DNA from: Tabrizicola sp.
Lineage (GTDB): Bacteria; Pseudomonadota; Alphaproteobacteria; Rhodobacterales; Rhodobacteraceae
NCBI RefSeq assembly: GCF_022842145.1
Contig: NZ_JALHQD010000004.1
Location: forward strand, 1 to 64,000
DNA: 64,000 bases
Direction of reading: 5' to 3'
Both the position numbers and the translations under genes were made by a program. The notes beneath the pieces were generated by a model. The model worked only from the letters and a program-made list of their open reading frames with translations. It searched no databases and was not told the origin of the DNA. Positions 33,780 to 42,885 of this stretch are shown here, in pieces; within the stretch, counting starts at the first letter, position 1, and every line of letters starts with the position of its first letter.

Positions 33780-34757
33780 TTATGCGGACGGGCCGCTGTG
33801 GTGGGCGAGGAAGGCGTCAAGCTCGGCATGGGTTGGCATGGCCGGGGCGCAGCCGACGCGGGCCACGACCATCGCGGCGGCTGCGGACCCCCGCAGGACC
33901 GAGTCCCGGACGGGCAGACCGCCAGCCAGTCCCGCGATGAAGCTGCCGAGGAAACTGTCGCCCGCACCGGTGGGTTTCAGCGCCTGGGTCGGGTAGATGC
34001 CGGTGGCGAACTCACCCTCCGCCGTGATCGTCACCGCGCCCTTTTCGCCCATCTTGTAGACTACGATCTTGGCGCCCTCGGCGATCAGGCTGCGCGCCTT
34101 TTCAAGTCCAAGGTCGGCATGTCCGGCCATGAAGCCGAACTCGACGTCATTGCCGACGATGATGTCGCACATCGCCCCGGCGCGGGAATAGACCTCGGCC
34201 GCGACGGCGGGCGAGGGCCAGGAATAAGGGCGGTAGTCCACGTCGAAGATCAGCGGCAGACCAGCAGCGCGGGCCAACTCGAAGGCCCGGAACGCCGCAC
34301 TACGCGAGGGCTCCGCGGCCAGCACCGTACCGGTGGTGATGAGGGCTGAGAAGGCGGCGTAATCCACAGGCTCCACATCCGCGACGGTCATGGCGAAGTC
34401 GGCAGCGTTGTTGCGGTAAATGACCGACTGGCAGTCCTGCGCCCGCGTCTCGACCACGGCCAGCGAATTGCGCGGCTCGCCCGTGACGGCGCGGACATGG
34501 GTGCGGTCGATGCCGTAGGCGTCAAGCTGTGTCAGGCAGAAGCGGCCCACGGCGTCGTCGGACACGCAGGTCAGCAAAGCGGCCCGGCAATCCTGCCGCG
34601 TCAGGGCCACGGCGATGTTGGCCGACGATCCGCCAAGCGCCGTGGTAAAACGGGTGGCTTCCTCGATCCGGGTGCCAGGTGGATCGGCATAAAGGTCCAT
34701 GCCCGCCCGCCCGATGACCAGGAAGTTGCGACCCTGCAGGCGCGAAAGATCGGCCAT
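33780..34757 (-). CDS. iolC: 5-dehydro-2-deoxygluconokinase
   Basis: A 325-residue PfkB-family kinase. N-terminal 'FLVIGRAGMDLYADPPGTRIEEATRFTTALGGSSANIAVALTR' and C-terminal 'ALKPTGAGDSFLGSFIAGL' (anion hole and catalytic Asp) are typical of IolC. It phosphorylates 2-deoxy-5-keto-D-gluconate at C6 with ATP. ATG 34757 shares one base with the iolD stop (TGATG), so the two are coupled. The longer in-frame extension to 35051 lies inside iolD and was rejected. Confidence 0.92.
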   Translation of the reverse strand: MADLSRLQGRNFLVIGRAGMDLYADPPGTRIEEATRFTTALGGSSANIAVALTRQDCRAALLTCVSDDAVGRFCLTQLDAYGIDRTHVRAVTGEPRNSLAVVETRAQDCQSVIYRNNAADFAMTVADVEPVDYAAFSALITTGTVLAAEPSRSAAFRAFELARAAGLPLIFDVDYRPYSWPSPAVAAEVYSRAGAMCDIIVGNDVEFGFMAGHADLGLEKARSLIAEGAKIVVYKMGEKGAVTITAEGEFATGIYPTQALKPTGAGDSFLGSFIAGLAGGLPVRDSVLRGSAAAAMVVARVGCAPAMPTHAELDAFLAHHSGPSA

Positions 34758-36640
34758 CAGAGACCCCGCCGCTGGCCCGCGCGGCCCGCTTCCACCTCGG
34801 CATGCTTGGTGCGGACATCGTCGCTGGCAGAGACCTCGGCGGTGCCGATCTCCCACCAGGCGTGGCCCTGGGTGGTCCAACCCTCGTAAGGATCGACCTG
34901 CATGACGATGATGCTGGTCTTTTCCGCCGCCTTGGCGCGCTGGAACGCCTCGGCCAATGCGGCGGGGTTGGCGACCGTCTCGGCATTGGCGCCCATCGCG
35001 CGGGCGTGGGCCTCGAAATCCACCGCGAAGGGCTCGGCCACCGTGGGGCAATCGGCGATCAGGTTGTTGAAGCTGGCCTGCCCGGTGTTGTTCTGCAGCT
35101 TGTTGATGACTGCAAAGCCGCCGTTGTCCAGGACCAGAACGATCAGCTTTTTCCCTGTCAGAACAGATGAGTAGATGTCGGAGTTCATCAGAAGATAGCT
35201 GCCGTCGCCGACGAAGACGATGGTGTCGCGGTCCGCCTCGCCCTCGGACTGGGCAATCCGGGCGCCCCAGCCCCCGGCAATCTCGTAGCCCATGCAGGAA
35301 AAGCCGAATTCCACATCCACCGTGCCGATGCCGAGGGTGCGCCAGTTGGCGGTGACTTCGGCGGGCAGGCCCCCCGCCGCCGTCACAACCCGGTCACGCG
35401 GATGGCACAGCGCATTCACCACGCCGATGGCCTGGGCGTAGGAGTTCGGGCGGTTGCCATGTGCCACGTTGGCGGCGACGTAGGCGTCCCAGGTCTTGCG
35501 CTCTCCTTGCGCGCGGGCCAGCCAGTCGGATGGGGCGCGGTGGCCGGTCAACGCGGCCTCCAGCGCCAGAAGGCCAAGTTGCGCATCCCCCACGACGGCC
35601 AGCGATTGGTGCTTGGCCGCGTCATGCCGTCCGGCGTTCAGCCCGATCAGCCGGGCCTCGGGCGCAAAGACCGTCCAGGACCCGGTGGTGAAATCCTGCA
35701 GCCTTGTGCCGACGGCAAGCACGACATCGGCCTCGCCCGCGACGGTGTTGGCGCTGTCCGATCCCGTCACACCCAGAGGGCCGATGTTCAGCGGATGGTC
35801 GGCCACAAGGTTCGCCCGGCCCGCGATGGTTTCCACCACCGGAATGCCGTGCGCCTCGGCGAAAGCCGTCAGTTCCGCCACCGCCCCGGAGTATTGCACC
35901 CCACCCCCTGCCACGATCACCGGGCGTTTTGCGGCCTTTAGCAGGGCTGCGGCCTCGGCGATCTCCAGACTGTCGGGGGATTGGCGGCGGATGCGGTGGA
36001 GGCGCTTGGCAAAGAATGCCTCGGGGTAGTCGTAAGCCCAGCCCTGCAGGTCCTGCGGCAGGCCGATGAACGCCGGGCCGCAATCGGCGGGGTCCAGCAT
36101 GGTCGCCAGGGCGGCGGGCAGGGATTGCAGGATCTGCGCGGGGTGGGTGATCCGGTCCCAATAGCGGCTGACCGCCTTGAAGGCGTCGTTGACGCCGAAG
36201 GTCGGGTTTCCGAAATGCTCCAGTTGTTGGAGGACCGGGTCGGGCAGGCGGGTCAGGAAGGTGTCGCCGCAGAGCATGAGCATCGGCAGGCGGTTGGCGT
36301 GGGCCAACGCGGCGGCGGTCAGAAGATTGGCCGTCCCCGGCCCCGCGCTTGCGGTGCTGAACATGAAGCGGCGACGCAGGTGGTACTTGGCGTAAGCCGC
36401 CGCGGCAAAGCCCATGCTTTGTTCGTTCTGGCCGCGGTAAAGCGGCATTTCCTGGTGGACCGGATACAGCGCTTCGCCCAGGCAGGGCACGTTGCCGTGG
36501 CCAAAGATACCGAAGCCGCCGCCGCAAATGCGGGTTTCCCGACCGTCGACCAGCGTGTACTGGTTCATCAACCATCGCACGATCGCCTGAGCCACCGTCA
36601 GCCGGAGTGTCTTGCCCATTCCGGTCCCCGCATGCGTCAT
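34757..36640 (-). CDS. iolD: 3D-(3,5/4)-trihydroxycyclohexane-1,2-dione hydrolase
   Basis: A 627-residue thiamine-diphosphate enzyme that opens the inositol-derived ring dione. The ThDP motif 'VFVGDGSYLLMNSDIYSSVLTGKKLIVLVLDNGGF' and N-terminal 'LTVAQAIVRWLMNQYT' plus 'GHGNVPCLGEALYPVHQEMPLYRGQNEQSMGFAA' are diagnostic for IolD. ATG 36640 has a GGGAGGAA ribosome site; ATG 36619 is a weaker alternative. It is the first gene of the minus-strand iol operon and starts 67 nt from the divergent operator at 36707. Confidence 0.95.
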   Translation of the reverse strand: MTHAGTGMGKTLRLTVAQAIVRWLMNQYTLVDGRETRICGGGFGIFGHGNVPCLGEALYPVHQEMPLYRGQNEQSMGFAAAAYAKYHLRRRFMFSTASAGPGTANLLTAAALAHANRLPMLMLCGDTFLTRLPDPVLQQLEHFGNPTFGVNDAFKAVSRYWDRITHPAQILQSLPAALATMLDPADCGPAFIGLPQDLQGWAYDYPEAFFAKRLHRIRRQSPDSLEIAEAAALLKAAKRPVIVAGGGVQYSGAVAELTAFAEAHGIPVVETIAGRANLVADHPLNIGPLGVTGSDSANTVAGEADVVLAVGTRLQDFTTGSWTVFAPEARLIGLNAGRHDAAKHQSLAVVGDAQLGLLALEAALTGHRAPSDWLARAQGERKTWDAYVAANVAHGNRPNSYAQAIGVVNALCHPRDRVVTAAGGLPAEVTANWRTLGIGTVDVEFGFSCMGYEIAGGWGARIAQSEGEADRDTIVFVGDGSYLLMNSDIYSSVLTGKKLIVLVLDNGGFAVINKLQNNTGQASFNNLIADCPTVAEPFAVDFEAHARAMGANAETVANPAALAEAFQRAKAAEKTSIIVMQVDPYEGWTTQGHAWWEIGTAEVSASDDVRTKHAEVEAGRAGQRRGL

Positions 36641-36706
36641 TCCGTTCCTCCCCGCCGTCGCGATCCAAACGGGACTTGCGCGGCCTGCGGAGTGAGGATA
36701 CAGGTT

Positions 36707-36722
36707 TTGCAACCGGTTGCAA
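36707..36722. promoter_or_regulatory. LacI-type operator (iol regulon)
   Basis: TTGCAACCGGTTGCAA, a perfect 16-bp palindrome between the divergent iolD operon and the inositol dehydrogenase-like operon. Its position allows simultaneous control of both directions. A degenerate copy lies upstream of the LacI gene at 40982. Confidence 0.8.
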
Positions 36723-36747
36723 TACTGCTGAGCGGGGGAGGTAGGCT

Positions 36748-37860
36748 GTGACGGACATCGGGATCGGACTGGTCGGCGGCGGCTATATGGGCAAGGCGCA
36801 TGCCGTTGCGTATTCCGCCGTGGGCGCGGTGTTCGACACGCAGTTGCGCCCCCGGCTGGAGGTGATCGCCGCGACCAGCGAAGCCTCGGCGCAGCGCTAT
36901 GCAAAGGCCTATGGCTTTTCCCGCGCGGCGCGGGACTGGCAGGACCTTGTGGCAGACCCGAAGGTGCAGGCGGTGGTCATCGCCTCGCCGCAATCCACCC
37001 ACCGCGCGATTGCCGAGGCCGCCTTCGCCGCGGGCAAGCCGGTCTTCTGCGAAAAGCCGCTGGGAGCCTCGCTGGAGGATGCGGAGGCGATGATCGCGGC
37101 GGCCGAGGCGTCGGGCGTGCCGAACATGATCGGCTTCAACTATGTCCGCACCCCGGCCACGCAGTTCGTGCGGCAACTGCTGGCGGACGGAGTGATCGGT
37201 CAGATCACCTGGTTCCGCGGCGAACATACCGAGGATTTCCTGGCCGACCCGACGCTTCCCGCCACCTGGCGCACCACCGGTCGCGCAACCGGCTGCATGG
37301 GCGACCTGGCCCCGCATCCGGTCAACTGCATGCTTGCCCTGATGGGTCCGGTCACCGAGCTTTCCGCCCGTATCGAAACCGTCCACGCCACGCGCCCCGG
37401 CCCGAATGGCCCGGTGAAGGTGGACAACGACGACCAGGCGCAGATCATGTTGCGCTTTACCAGCGGGGTGATGGGGCACCTCTTCATCAGCCGTGTCGCC
37501 ACGGGCCGGAAGATGGGCTATGCCTATGAAATTCATGGGACAAAAGGGAGCATTCGCTTCGACCAGGAAGATCAGAACGCCGTCCACCTTTACCGCGCCG
37601 AGGGGCCAGAGGCGACGCGCGGGTTCACCCGGATCCTGACCGGGCCGCAGCATCCCGACTACCTCGCGTTCTGTCAGGGACCGGGGCATGGCACCGGCTA
37701 CCAGGACCAGATCATCATCGAGGCGAAGGACTTCCTGCAAGCCATCGCCACCGGCAAACCGGTCTGGCCCACCTTCCGCGACGGTCTTGCCGTCAGCCGG
37801 ATCATCGACACCGCCTTCAAGGCATCCGACGACGGCCGCTGGCACGCCGTTCCCCAGTAA
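36748..37860 (+). CDS. Gfo/Idh/MocA-family inositol dehydrogenase-like
   Basis: A 370-residue NAD-dependent dehydrogenase with the Rossmann motif 'GLVGGGYMGKAHA', the family signature 'FCEKPLGASLEDAEAM', and the catalytic Asp/His region 'GCMGDLAPHPVNCMLAL'. It fits inositol 2-dehydrogenase (myo- or scyllo-specific), but the family is broad and specificity is not readable. Translation starts at GTG 36748. It leads a plus-strand unit with an IolE-like gene and a second Gfo/Idh gene, and the shared operator is 26 nt upstream. Confidence 0.85.
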   Translation: MTDIGIGLVGGGYMGKAHAVAYSAVGAVFDTQLRPRLEVIAATSEASAQRYAKAYGFSRAARDWQDLVADPKVQAVVIASPQSTHRAIAEAAFAAGKPVFCEKPLGASLEDAEAMIAAAEASGVPNMIGFNYVRTPATQFVRQLLADGVIGQITWFRGEHTEDFLADPTLPATWRTTGRATGCMGDLAPHPVNCMLALMGPVTELSARIETVHATRPGPNGPVKVDNDDQAQIMLRFTSGVMGHLFISRVATGRKMGYAYEIHGTKGSIRFDQEDQNAVHLYRAEGPEATRGFTRILTGPQHPDYLAFCQGPGHGTGYQDQIIIEAKDFLQAIATGKPVWPTFRDGLAVSRIIDTAFKASDDGRWHAVPQ

Positions 37861-37882
37861 ACCTTCCCGGCATGAGGACCCC

Positions 37883-38773
37883 ATGACCATCCGTATCGGC
37901 AATGCGCCCTGTTCCTGGGGTGTGGAATTTGCAGACGATCCCCGCAACCCGGCCTGGCGGCAGGTGCTGTCCGACTGTGCGGCAGCGGGCTACAAGGGGA
38001 TCGAGCTTGGCCCCATCGGCTTCATGCCCGAGGACCCCGCCATTCTGGGCGAGGCGCTGGCCGACAACGGGCTGGAACTGATCGGCGGCGTCGTCTTTCG
38101 CCCCTTCCACGACCCCGCGAAATGGGACGAGGTCCGGGATGCCGCGGTCCGCACCTGCAAGGCGCTGACCGCGCATGGCGCAAAGCACCTGGTGCTGATC
38201 GACAGCATCTCGCCCCGCCGCGCCCCGACTGCGGGCCGGGCCGACGCGGCCGAGCAGATGGACCAGGCCGAATGGAGCGCCTTCCGCGACCGCATCGCCA
38301 CCGTGGCGAAGCTGGGCGCCGAGGAGTATGGCCTGACTGTCGGAATCCATGCCCACGCGGCGGGCTTCATCGACTTCGAGCCGGAGCTGGAGCGGCTGCT
38401 GGACGAGGTGGACGAAAATATCCTGAAAATCTGCTTCGACACCGGACACCATTCCTATGCGGGCTTCGATCCGGTGGCTTTCATGCGCCGCCACATCGAC
38501 CGGATTTCCTATATGCACTTCAAGGACATCGACCCGGTTGTTAAAGCGGATGTCATTGCCAAATCCACCGACTTCTATGCCGCCTGCGGTCAGGGCATCT
38601 TCTGCAACCTCGGCACCGGCGACGTCGACTTTCCGGCCGTGCGCCAGATCCTGCTTGACGCAGGTTTCGAAGGCTGGTGCACCGTCGAGCAGGATTGCGA
38701 CCCGACACTGGACGTACATCCCATCGACGACGCGCGGAAGAACCGCGCCTATCTGCAATCCATCGGCTTCTGA
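37883..38773 (+). CDS. iolE: Inosose dehydratase-like sugar isomerase/epimerase
   Basis: A 296-residue TIM-barrel protein of the AP-endonuclease-2 superfamily, with 'IGNAPCSWGVEFADDP', 'KGIELGPIGFMP', 'VGIHAHAAGFIDFEPELERLLDE', 'ICFDTGHHSYAGFDPVAF' and 'YMHFKDIDP'. Glu, Asp and His residues in these strands form the metal site. The length and the 'APCSWGV' start match IolE/MocC, which dehydrates scyllo-inosose to the trihydroxycyclohexane-dione used by IolD. ATG 37883 was chosen because it lies 22 nt after the upstream stop; the in-frame extension to 37688 overlaps it. Confidence 0.85.
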   Translation: MTIRIGNAPCSWGVEFADDPRNPAWRQVLSDCAAAGYKGIELGPIGFMPEDPAILGEALADNGLELIGGVVFRPFHDPAKWDEVRDAAVRTCKALTAHGAKHLVLIDSISPRRAPTAGRADAAEQMDQAEWSAFRDRIATVAKLGAEEYGLTVGIHAHAAGFIDFEPELERLLDEVDENILKICFDTGHHSYAGFDPVAFMRRHIDRISYMHFKDIDPVVKADVIAKSTDFYAACGQGIFCNLGTGDVDFPAVRQILLDAGFEGWCTVEQDCDPTLDVHPIDDARKNRAYLQSIGF

Positions 38774-38780
38774 GGGCATC

Positions 38781-39914
38781 ATGGCAAAACTGAACTGGGG
38801 CATGATCGGTGGCGGTGAGGGTAGCCAGATCGGCCCGGCCCACCGTCTGGGCGCTTTGGCGGACGGACATTTCAACCTCGTCGCCGGGGCGCTGGACCAC
38901 CGGGCCGACGTGGGCCGCGAATATGCGCAGCGTCTGGGTGTCGCCGCGGACCGCGCCTATGGCGACTGGGAGGAAATGCTTGCGGGCGAGAAGAACCGTC
39001 CCGACCGCTGCGATCTGGTGACGGTGGCCACCCCGAATTCGACCCATTTCCAGATCACCAAAGCCTTCCTTGAGGCCGGGTTCAACGTGCTGTGCGAAAA
39101 GCCGATGACCGTCACGGTCGAGGAGGGCGAAGAGATCGTCCGCATCGCCCAAAAGACCGGCAAGGTCTGCGCGGTGAACTACTGCTATTCCGCCTATCCG
39201 ATGGTCCGCCAGGCCCGCGCGATGGTGCGCAACGGCGACATCGGCAAGGTGCGCCTGGTCGTCACCAACTTCAGCCACGGCCACCACGGCGACGCGACCG
39301 ACGCCGACAACCCCCGCGTCCGCTGGCGCTATGACCCGGCGATGGCCGGTGTCTCGGGCCAGTTTGCCGATTGCGGCATCCACGCGCTGCACATGGCCAG
39401 CTTCATCTGCGACGACGAGGTGGAAAAGCTGTCCGCCGACTTCGCCTCCACCATCGCCTCCCGCCAGCTGGAGGATGACGCGATGGTCAACTTCCGCATG
39501 TCGAAGGGCACCGTTGGAAGGCTCTGGACCTCCTCGGTCGCCATCGGGCGGCAGCATGGCTTCGACATCCAGGTCTTCGGCGAAACCGGCGGCTTCCGCT
39601 GGGCGTCCGAACAGCCGAACCAGCTGATCTACACGCCCGTAGGTGGGCGCACCCAGATCATGGAAAAGGGCGAGAGCGGTCTTTACGACGACGCCAAGCG
39701 CCTGTCCCGCGTGGCCATCGCGCATCCCGAGGGCTTTCCCTTGGCTGTGGCGAACATCTACTGTGACCTGGCCGATGCGATCCGCGGCGAACAGCGCGAT
39801 GGGCTGCCCACGGCTGCTGCCGGAGTGCGCTCGATGGCAGCGGTGCACACGGCGGTCGCCTCGGCCAAGGCTGGTGGCACCTGGATGGACGCCCGCCCGC
39901 CGATGTTCCGCTAA
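38781..39914 (+). CDS. Second Gfo/Idh/MocA-family dehydrogenase
   Basis: A 377-residue enzyme of a different branch from the first: N-terminus 'WGMIGGGEGSQIGPAHRLGAL', signature 'VLCEKPMTVTVEEGEEI', and the catalytic region 'GVSGQFADCGIHALHMAS'. Branch members oxidise inositol isomers or cyclic polyols. Paired with the first enzyme it could handle scyllo- versus myo-inositol or D-chiro-inositol; this is inference. It begins 7 nt after the iolE-like stop and ends with a 4-nt tail-to-tail overlap with the LacI gene. Confidence 0.82.
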   Translation: MAKLNWGMIGGGEGSQIGPAHRLGALADGHFNLVAGALDHRADVGREYAQRLGVAADRAYGDWEEMLAGEKNRPDRCDLVTVATPNSTHFQITKAFLEAGFNVLCEKPMTVTVEEGEEIVRIAQKTGKVCAVNYCYSAYPMVRQARAMVRNGDIGKVRLVVTNFSHGHHGDATDADNPRVRWRYDPAMAGVSGQFADCGIHALHMASFICDDEVEKLSADFASTIASRQLEDDAMVNFRMSKGTVGRLWTSSVAIGRQHGFDIQVFGETGGFRWASEQPNQLIYTPVGGRTQIMEKGESGLYDDAKRLSRVAIAHPEGFPLAVANIYCDLADAIRGEQRDGLPTAAAGVRSMAAVHTAVASAKAGGTWMDARPPMFR

Positions 39915-40906
39915 GGCAGGGCGCGCAGGGTCCGCCGTTCGACCACGTGGCAGGCAAAAAGCCGGACCTCCGCAGGGCGGTCCGGTTCTTCTATCGTGGC
40001 CACCACCAGATTGATCGCCGCTTCGATGATCTGCGCCACCGGTTGGTGGATCGTGGTCAGGCCGATGTTCTGCCAGCGCGACATCTCCATGTCGTTCAGC
40101 CCGATCAGCCCGATGTCGCCCGGCACGTTCAGCTCCGCATCGACGATCGCGCTCAGGGCACCTACCGCCAGAAGATCGTCGCCGCAGAAATAGGCCTCCT
40201 GCGGTTCGGTTAGAAGCCGCTGCATTTCGGCGCGTCCGGCGTCGAAGGTGTAGGCTTCGGCATAGGTTACCCGGGCGCTGATGCCATCATGGGCCCGGAC
40301 CGCCTCCAGAAAGCCGGTCGCCCGGTCCTGCGTCGAGGTCGCCGTCGCCGGACCGCCCAGAAACCCGATGCGCCGGTAGCCACGTGCGATCAGCGCTTCG
40401 GCCGCCATCCGTCCGCATGCCACGTTGTCGATCCCGACCACCGGCACATCCGGGGCGGCCGACCAGCGCCCGAAAGCATGCACCACCGGGAAGCCGGCGG
40501 TCTTGAACGCCTCGGCAAAGCTGGTGGGCAGGGTCGAGGACGCCACGATCACCCCGTCCACCGAATACTGGCGCAGCATCCGGACCGAGGCAGCAGGGTC
40601 CGTCGCATCGCTCAGATTGACCAGCAGGGGCCGCAGCCCGCGGTCCTGCAAGCCCCGGGTGAACAGGTCGAATACCTCCAGGATCAGCGGGTTATGGAAG
40701 TTGTTGGCGATCAGTCCGATTAGCTTTGTCCGACCGGTTGTCAGGCTGGAGGCCAGCGCGTTCGGCGCATAGCCAAGCTCGCTTGCCGCCTTTTCCACCT
40801 TGGCCCGTGTCTTGGCAGATACGGAGGCGCCGTCGGTAAAGGTGCGCGACACCGCCGACCGCGAGACCCCGGCGCGCTCTGCCACGTCTTTCAGAGTCAC
40901 GCCCAT
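39911..40906 (-). CDS. LacI-family regulator of the iol region
   Basis: A 331-residue regulator with helix-turn-helix 'VTLKDVAERAGVSRSAVSRTF', hinge 'NALASSLTTG' and a sugar-sensing domain ('GLIANNFHNPLILEVFDLF', 'AYFCGDDLLAVGALSAIVDA', 'IGLIGLNDMEMSRW'). ATG 40906 begins the canonical N-terminus. An upstream in-frame run to 41035 shows no DNA-binding features. It probably binds the palindrome TTGCAACCGGTTGCAA at 36707 and its own upstream half-degenerate copy. Confidence 0.88.
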   Translation of the reverse strand: MGVTLKDVAERAGVSRSAVSRTFTDGASVSAKTRAKVEKAASELGYAPNALASSLTTGRTKLIGLIANNFHNPLILEVFDLFTRGLQDRGLRPLLVNLSDATDPAASVRMLRQYSVDGVIVASSTLPTSFAEAFKTAGFPVVHAFGRWSAAPDVPVVGIDNVACGRMAAEALIARGYRRIGFLGGPATATSTQDRATGFLEAVRAHDGISARVTYAEAYTFDAGRAEMQRLLTEPQEAYFCGDDLLAVGALSAIVDAELNVPGDIGLIGLNDMEMSRWQNIGLTTIHQPVAQIIEAAINLVVATIEEPDRPAEVRLFACHVVERRTLRALP

Positions 40907-40981
40907 CGTACTGCCGCACACCCTTGACTGCACGAGGGAAAGCCCGCGCCTTGCGGCAACCCAAGCCATGATCGCCACCTT

Positions 40982-40997
40982 TTGCAAGCGGTTTCCG
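40982..40997. promoter_or_regulatory. Degenerate iol-type operator
   Basis: TTGCAAGCGGTTTCCG matches 12 of 16 positions of the iol palindrome and lies 76 nt upstream of the LacI start codon, which suggests autoregulation. Confidence 0.5.
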
Positions 40998-41055
40998 CCC
41001 CCGGCCCAGTGCAGGACGGCGGCGGCGATTTTCATCTCCCACCCCCGGACCCGTC

Positions 41056-42885
41056 ATGGTAAGGGCAGGGATGGGCCAAAAGGACAGCGGGTTCATGATG
41101 GAGCGCAGGCTGAAGTCATGGTTTTGGCTCCTCGCGGCGGGGGCGGTCCTTCTCGTCCTCGGGGTCGAGCGGATGGCCAGCCGCACTGCGCTTGGCGACG
41201 GCCAGGTGCGCGCAGAGACGACGCTGCGCCAGACGGTGAATGCGCTGGACAGCCACCTGGGCCGGTTCGAGGCGCTGCCTGCGCTTCTGGCACAGGACGA
41301 TGATGTGCTGGCAGTTCTGGCCAGTCCGCAGGATGAGCAGCGGCTTCAGGCGATGAACCGCTGGCTGGCCGAGACCAATGCGCTGATCGAAGCCTCGGAC
41401 CTTTACCTCATCAACCTTGCCGGCGACACCATCGCCGCCTCGAACCATGCGCGGCCCGACAGCTTTGTCGGCCAGAACTTCTCGTACCGGCCCTATTTCA
41501 CCGCCGCGCGCGACGGCGGTTCGGGCCGCTACTTCGCGCTTGGCACCACCTCGGGCGTGCGCGGCTACTACTTCGCCTCGCCGGTCCGTGACGGGGCAGG
41601 GCGGGTGCAGGGCGTCCTTGCGCTAAAGATCGGCGTCGACGCGATCGAGGCTGGCTGGCGCGCCCGCGATTACCGCATCCTCGTGACCGACCCGGAAGGC
41701 GTCGTCTTCATGTCCACCGACCCCGGCTGGCTTTACCGGGGCCTCCTGCCGCTGACCCCCGAGCGGATCGAACGGCTGGCGACCACTCGCCGCTATTCCG
41801 ACGCGGCGCTGGACGAGATTCAGGCGGTCGAGACGACAGCCGGTGGCGTGGCCTTGCTGCGGCTGGCCGACGGGGCAGGGACCACGCGGGAATACATCGC
41901 TGCTGCGACCCCGATGCCCCGGGCGGGGTGGACGGTCCGCGTGCTGCTCGAGACCACGCCGCTCCGCACCCAGGCCCGGCTGGCCGTCCTGGCCTTCGCG
42001 CTGCTGTTGCTGGTGGGCCTGCTGCTGGCCTGGACCCTGATCCAGCGCCGCGCACGGCTGGCCGAACGGCTGGCGATCCAGGCCGCAGCCCAGGCCGACC
42101 TTGAACGCCAGGTCGCTGAACGGACCGCGGACCTGACGCGGGCGAACGAGGACCTCCACCGGATGCAGGCGGATCTGGTGCAGGCCGGGAAGCTGGCGGC
42201 CCTGGGGCGGATGTCCGCGGCTCTCAGCCACGAGATCAACCAGCCGCTTGCTGCCGCCCGGAACTATGCCGACAGCGCGGGCCTTCTGATCGACCGGGGC
42301 GATCTGCCGCGTGCGCGGGAAAACATCGGCCAGATCCTTGGGCTGATCGACCGTATGGCCGCAATCGCCCGCCATTTGCGGAACGTGGCGCGGAAGCCGA
42401 ACGAGCCGCTGAAAGTGGTGGACCTGGCCGCGGTCGTCCAGGACTCGCTGGCGATCGCCGAGGCCCGACTGACCGCTGCCCGCGCCGAGGTCCTGCTGGA
42501 CCTGCCCGCCAATCTGCCCACGGTGCAGGGCGGGCCGGTGCGGTTGCAACAGGTGATCGTCAACGTGCTGTCCAACGCCGCCGATGCTGTCGAGGGCCTG
42601 GCCGACCGCCGGATCGAGGTCGTGGCCCGAACCGAGGGCGACGAGGTCACGCTGTCCATCCGCGACCACGGGCCGGGCGTCGCCCCCGCCATCGCGGACC
42701 GCATCTTCGACCCGTTCTTCACGACAAAGCAGGTCGGCTCGGGCCTCGGTCTCGGTCTGTCGATCAGCTACAACATCATGAAGGATTTCGAGGGTGACCT
42801 TCGCGTCGCCAATCACCCCGACGGGGGGGCGGTGTTCACCCTGGTCCTGCGCCGCGCGCAGCGCGAAGCCCTGGCGGCCGAATGA
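41056..42885 (+). CDS. DctB-like sensor histidine kinase
   Basis: A 609-residue membrane kinase. Helix 1 (about 15-37) precedes a periplasmic double-Cache (PDC) sensor ('DLYLINLAGDTIAASNH', 'FVGQNFSYRPYFTAA', 'YYFASPVRDGAGRVQGVLALKIG'), then helix 2 ('LAVLAFALLLLVGLLLAWTL') and a coiled-coil linker. The kinase core has phospho-acceptor His392 in 'ALSHEINQPLAAARNYA', N box 'VIVNVLSNAADAVE', 'IRDHGPGVAP' and 'GSGLGLGLSISYNI'. This is the C4-dicarboxylate sensor DctB architecture. It overlaps the response regulator start by 4 nt. Next to a TctCBA transporter it probably senses that system's carboxylate. Confidence 0.9.
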   Translation: MVRAGMGQKDSGFMMERRLKSWFWLLAAGAVLLVLGVERMASRTALGDGQVRAETTLRQTVNALDSHLGRFEALPALLAQDDDVLAVLASPQDEQRLQAMNRWLAETNALIEASDLYLINLAGDTIAASNHARPDSFVGQNFSYRPYFTAARDGGSGRYFALGTTSGVRGYYFASPVRDGAGRVQGVLALKIGVDAIEAGWRARDYRILVTDPEGVVFMSTDPGWLYRGLLPLTPERIERLATTRRYSDAALDEIQAVETTAGGVALLRLADGAGTTREYIAAATPMPRAGWTVRVLLETTPLRTQARLAVLAFALLLLVGLLLAWTLIQRRARLAERLAIQAAAQADLERQVAERTADLTRANEDLHRMQADLVQAGKLAALGRMSAALSHEINQPLAAARNYADSAGLLIDRGDLPRARENIGQILGLIDRMAAIARHLRNVARKPNEPLKVVDLAAVVQDSLAIAEARLTAARAEVLLDLPANLPTVQGGPVRLQQVIVNVLSNAADAVEGLADRRIEVVARTEGDEVTLSIRDHGPGVAPAIADRIFDPFFTTKQVGSGLGLGLSISYNIMKDFEGDLRVANHPDGGAVFTLVLRRAQREALAAE

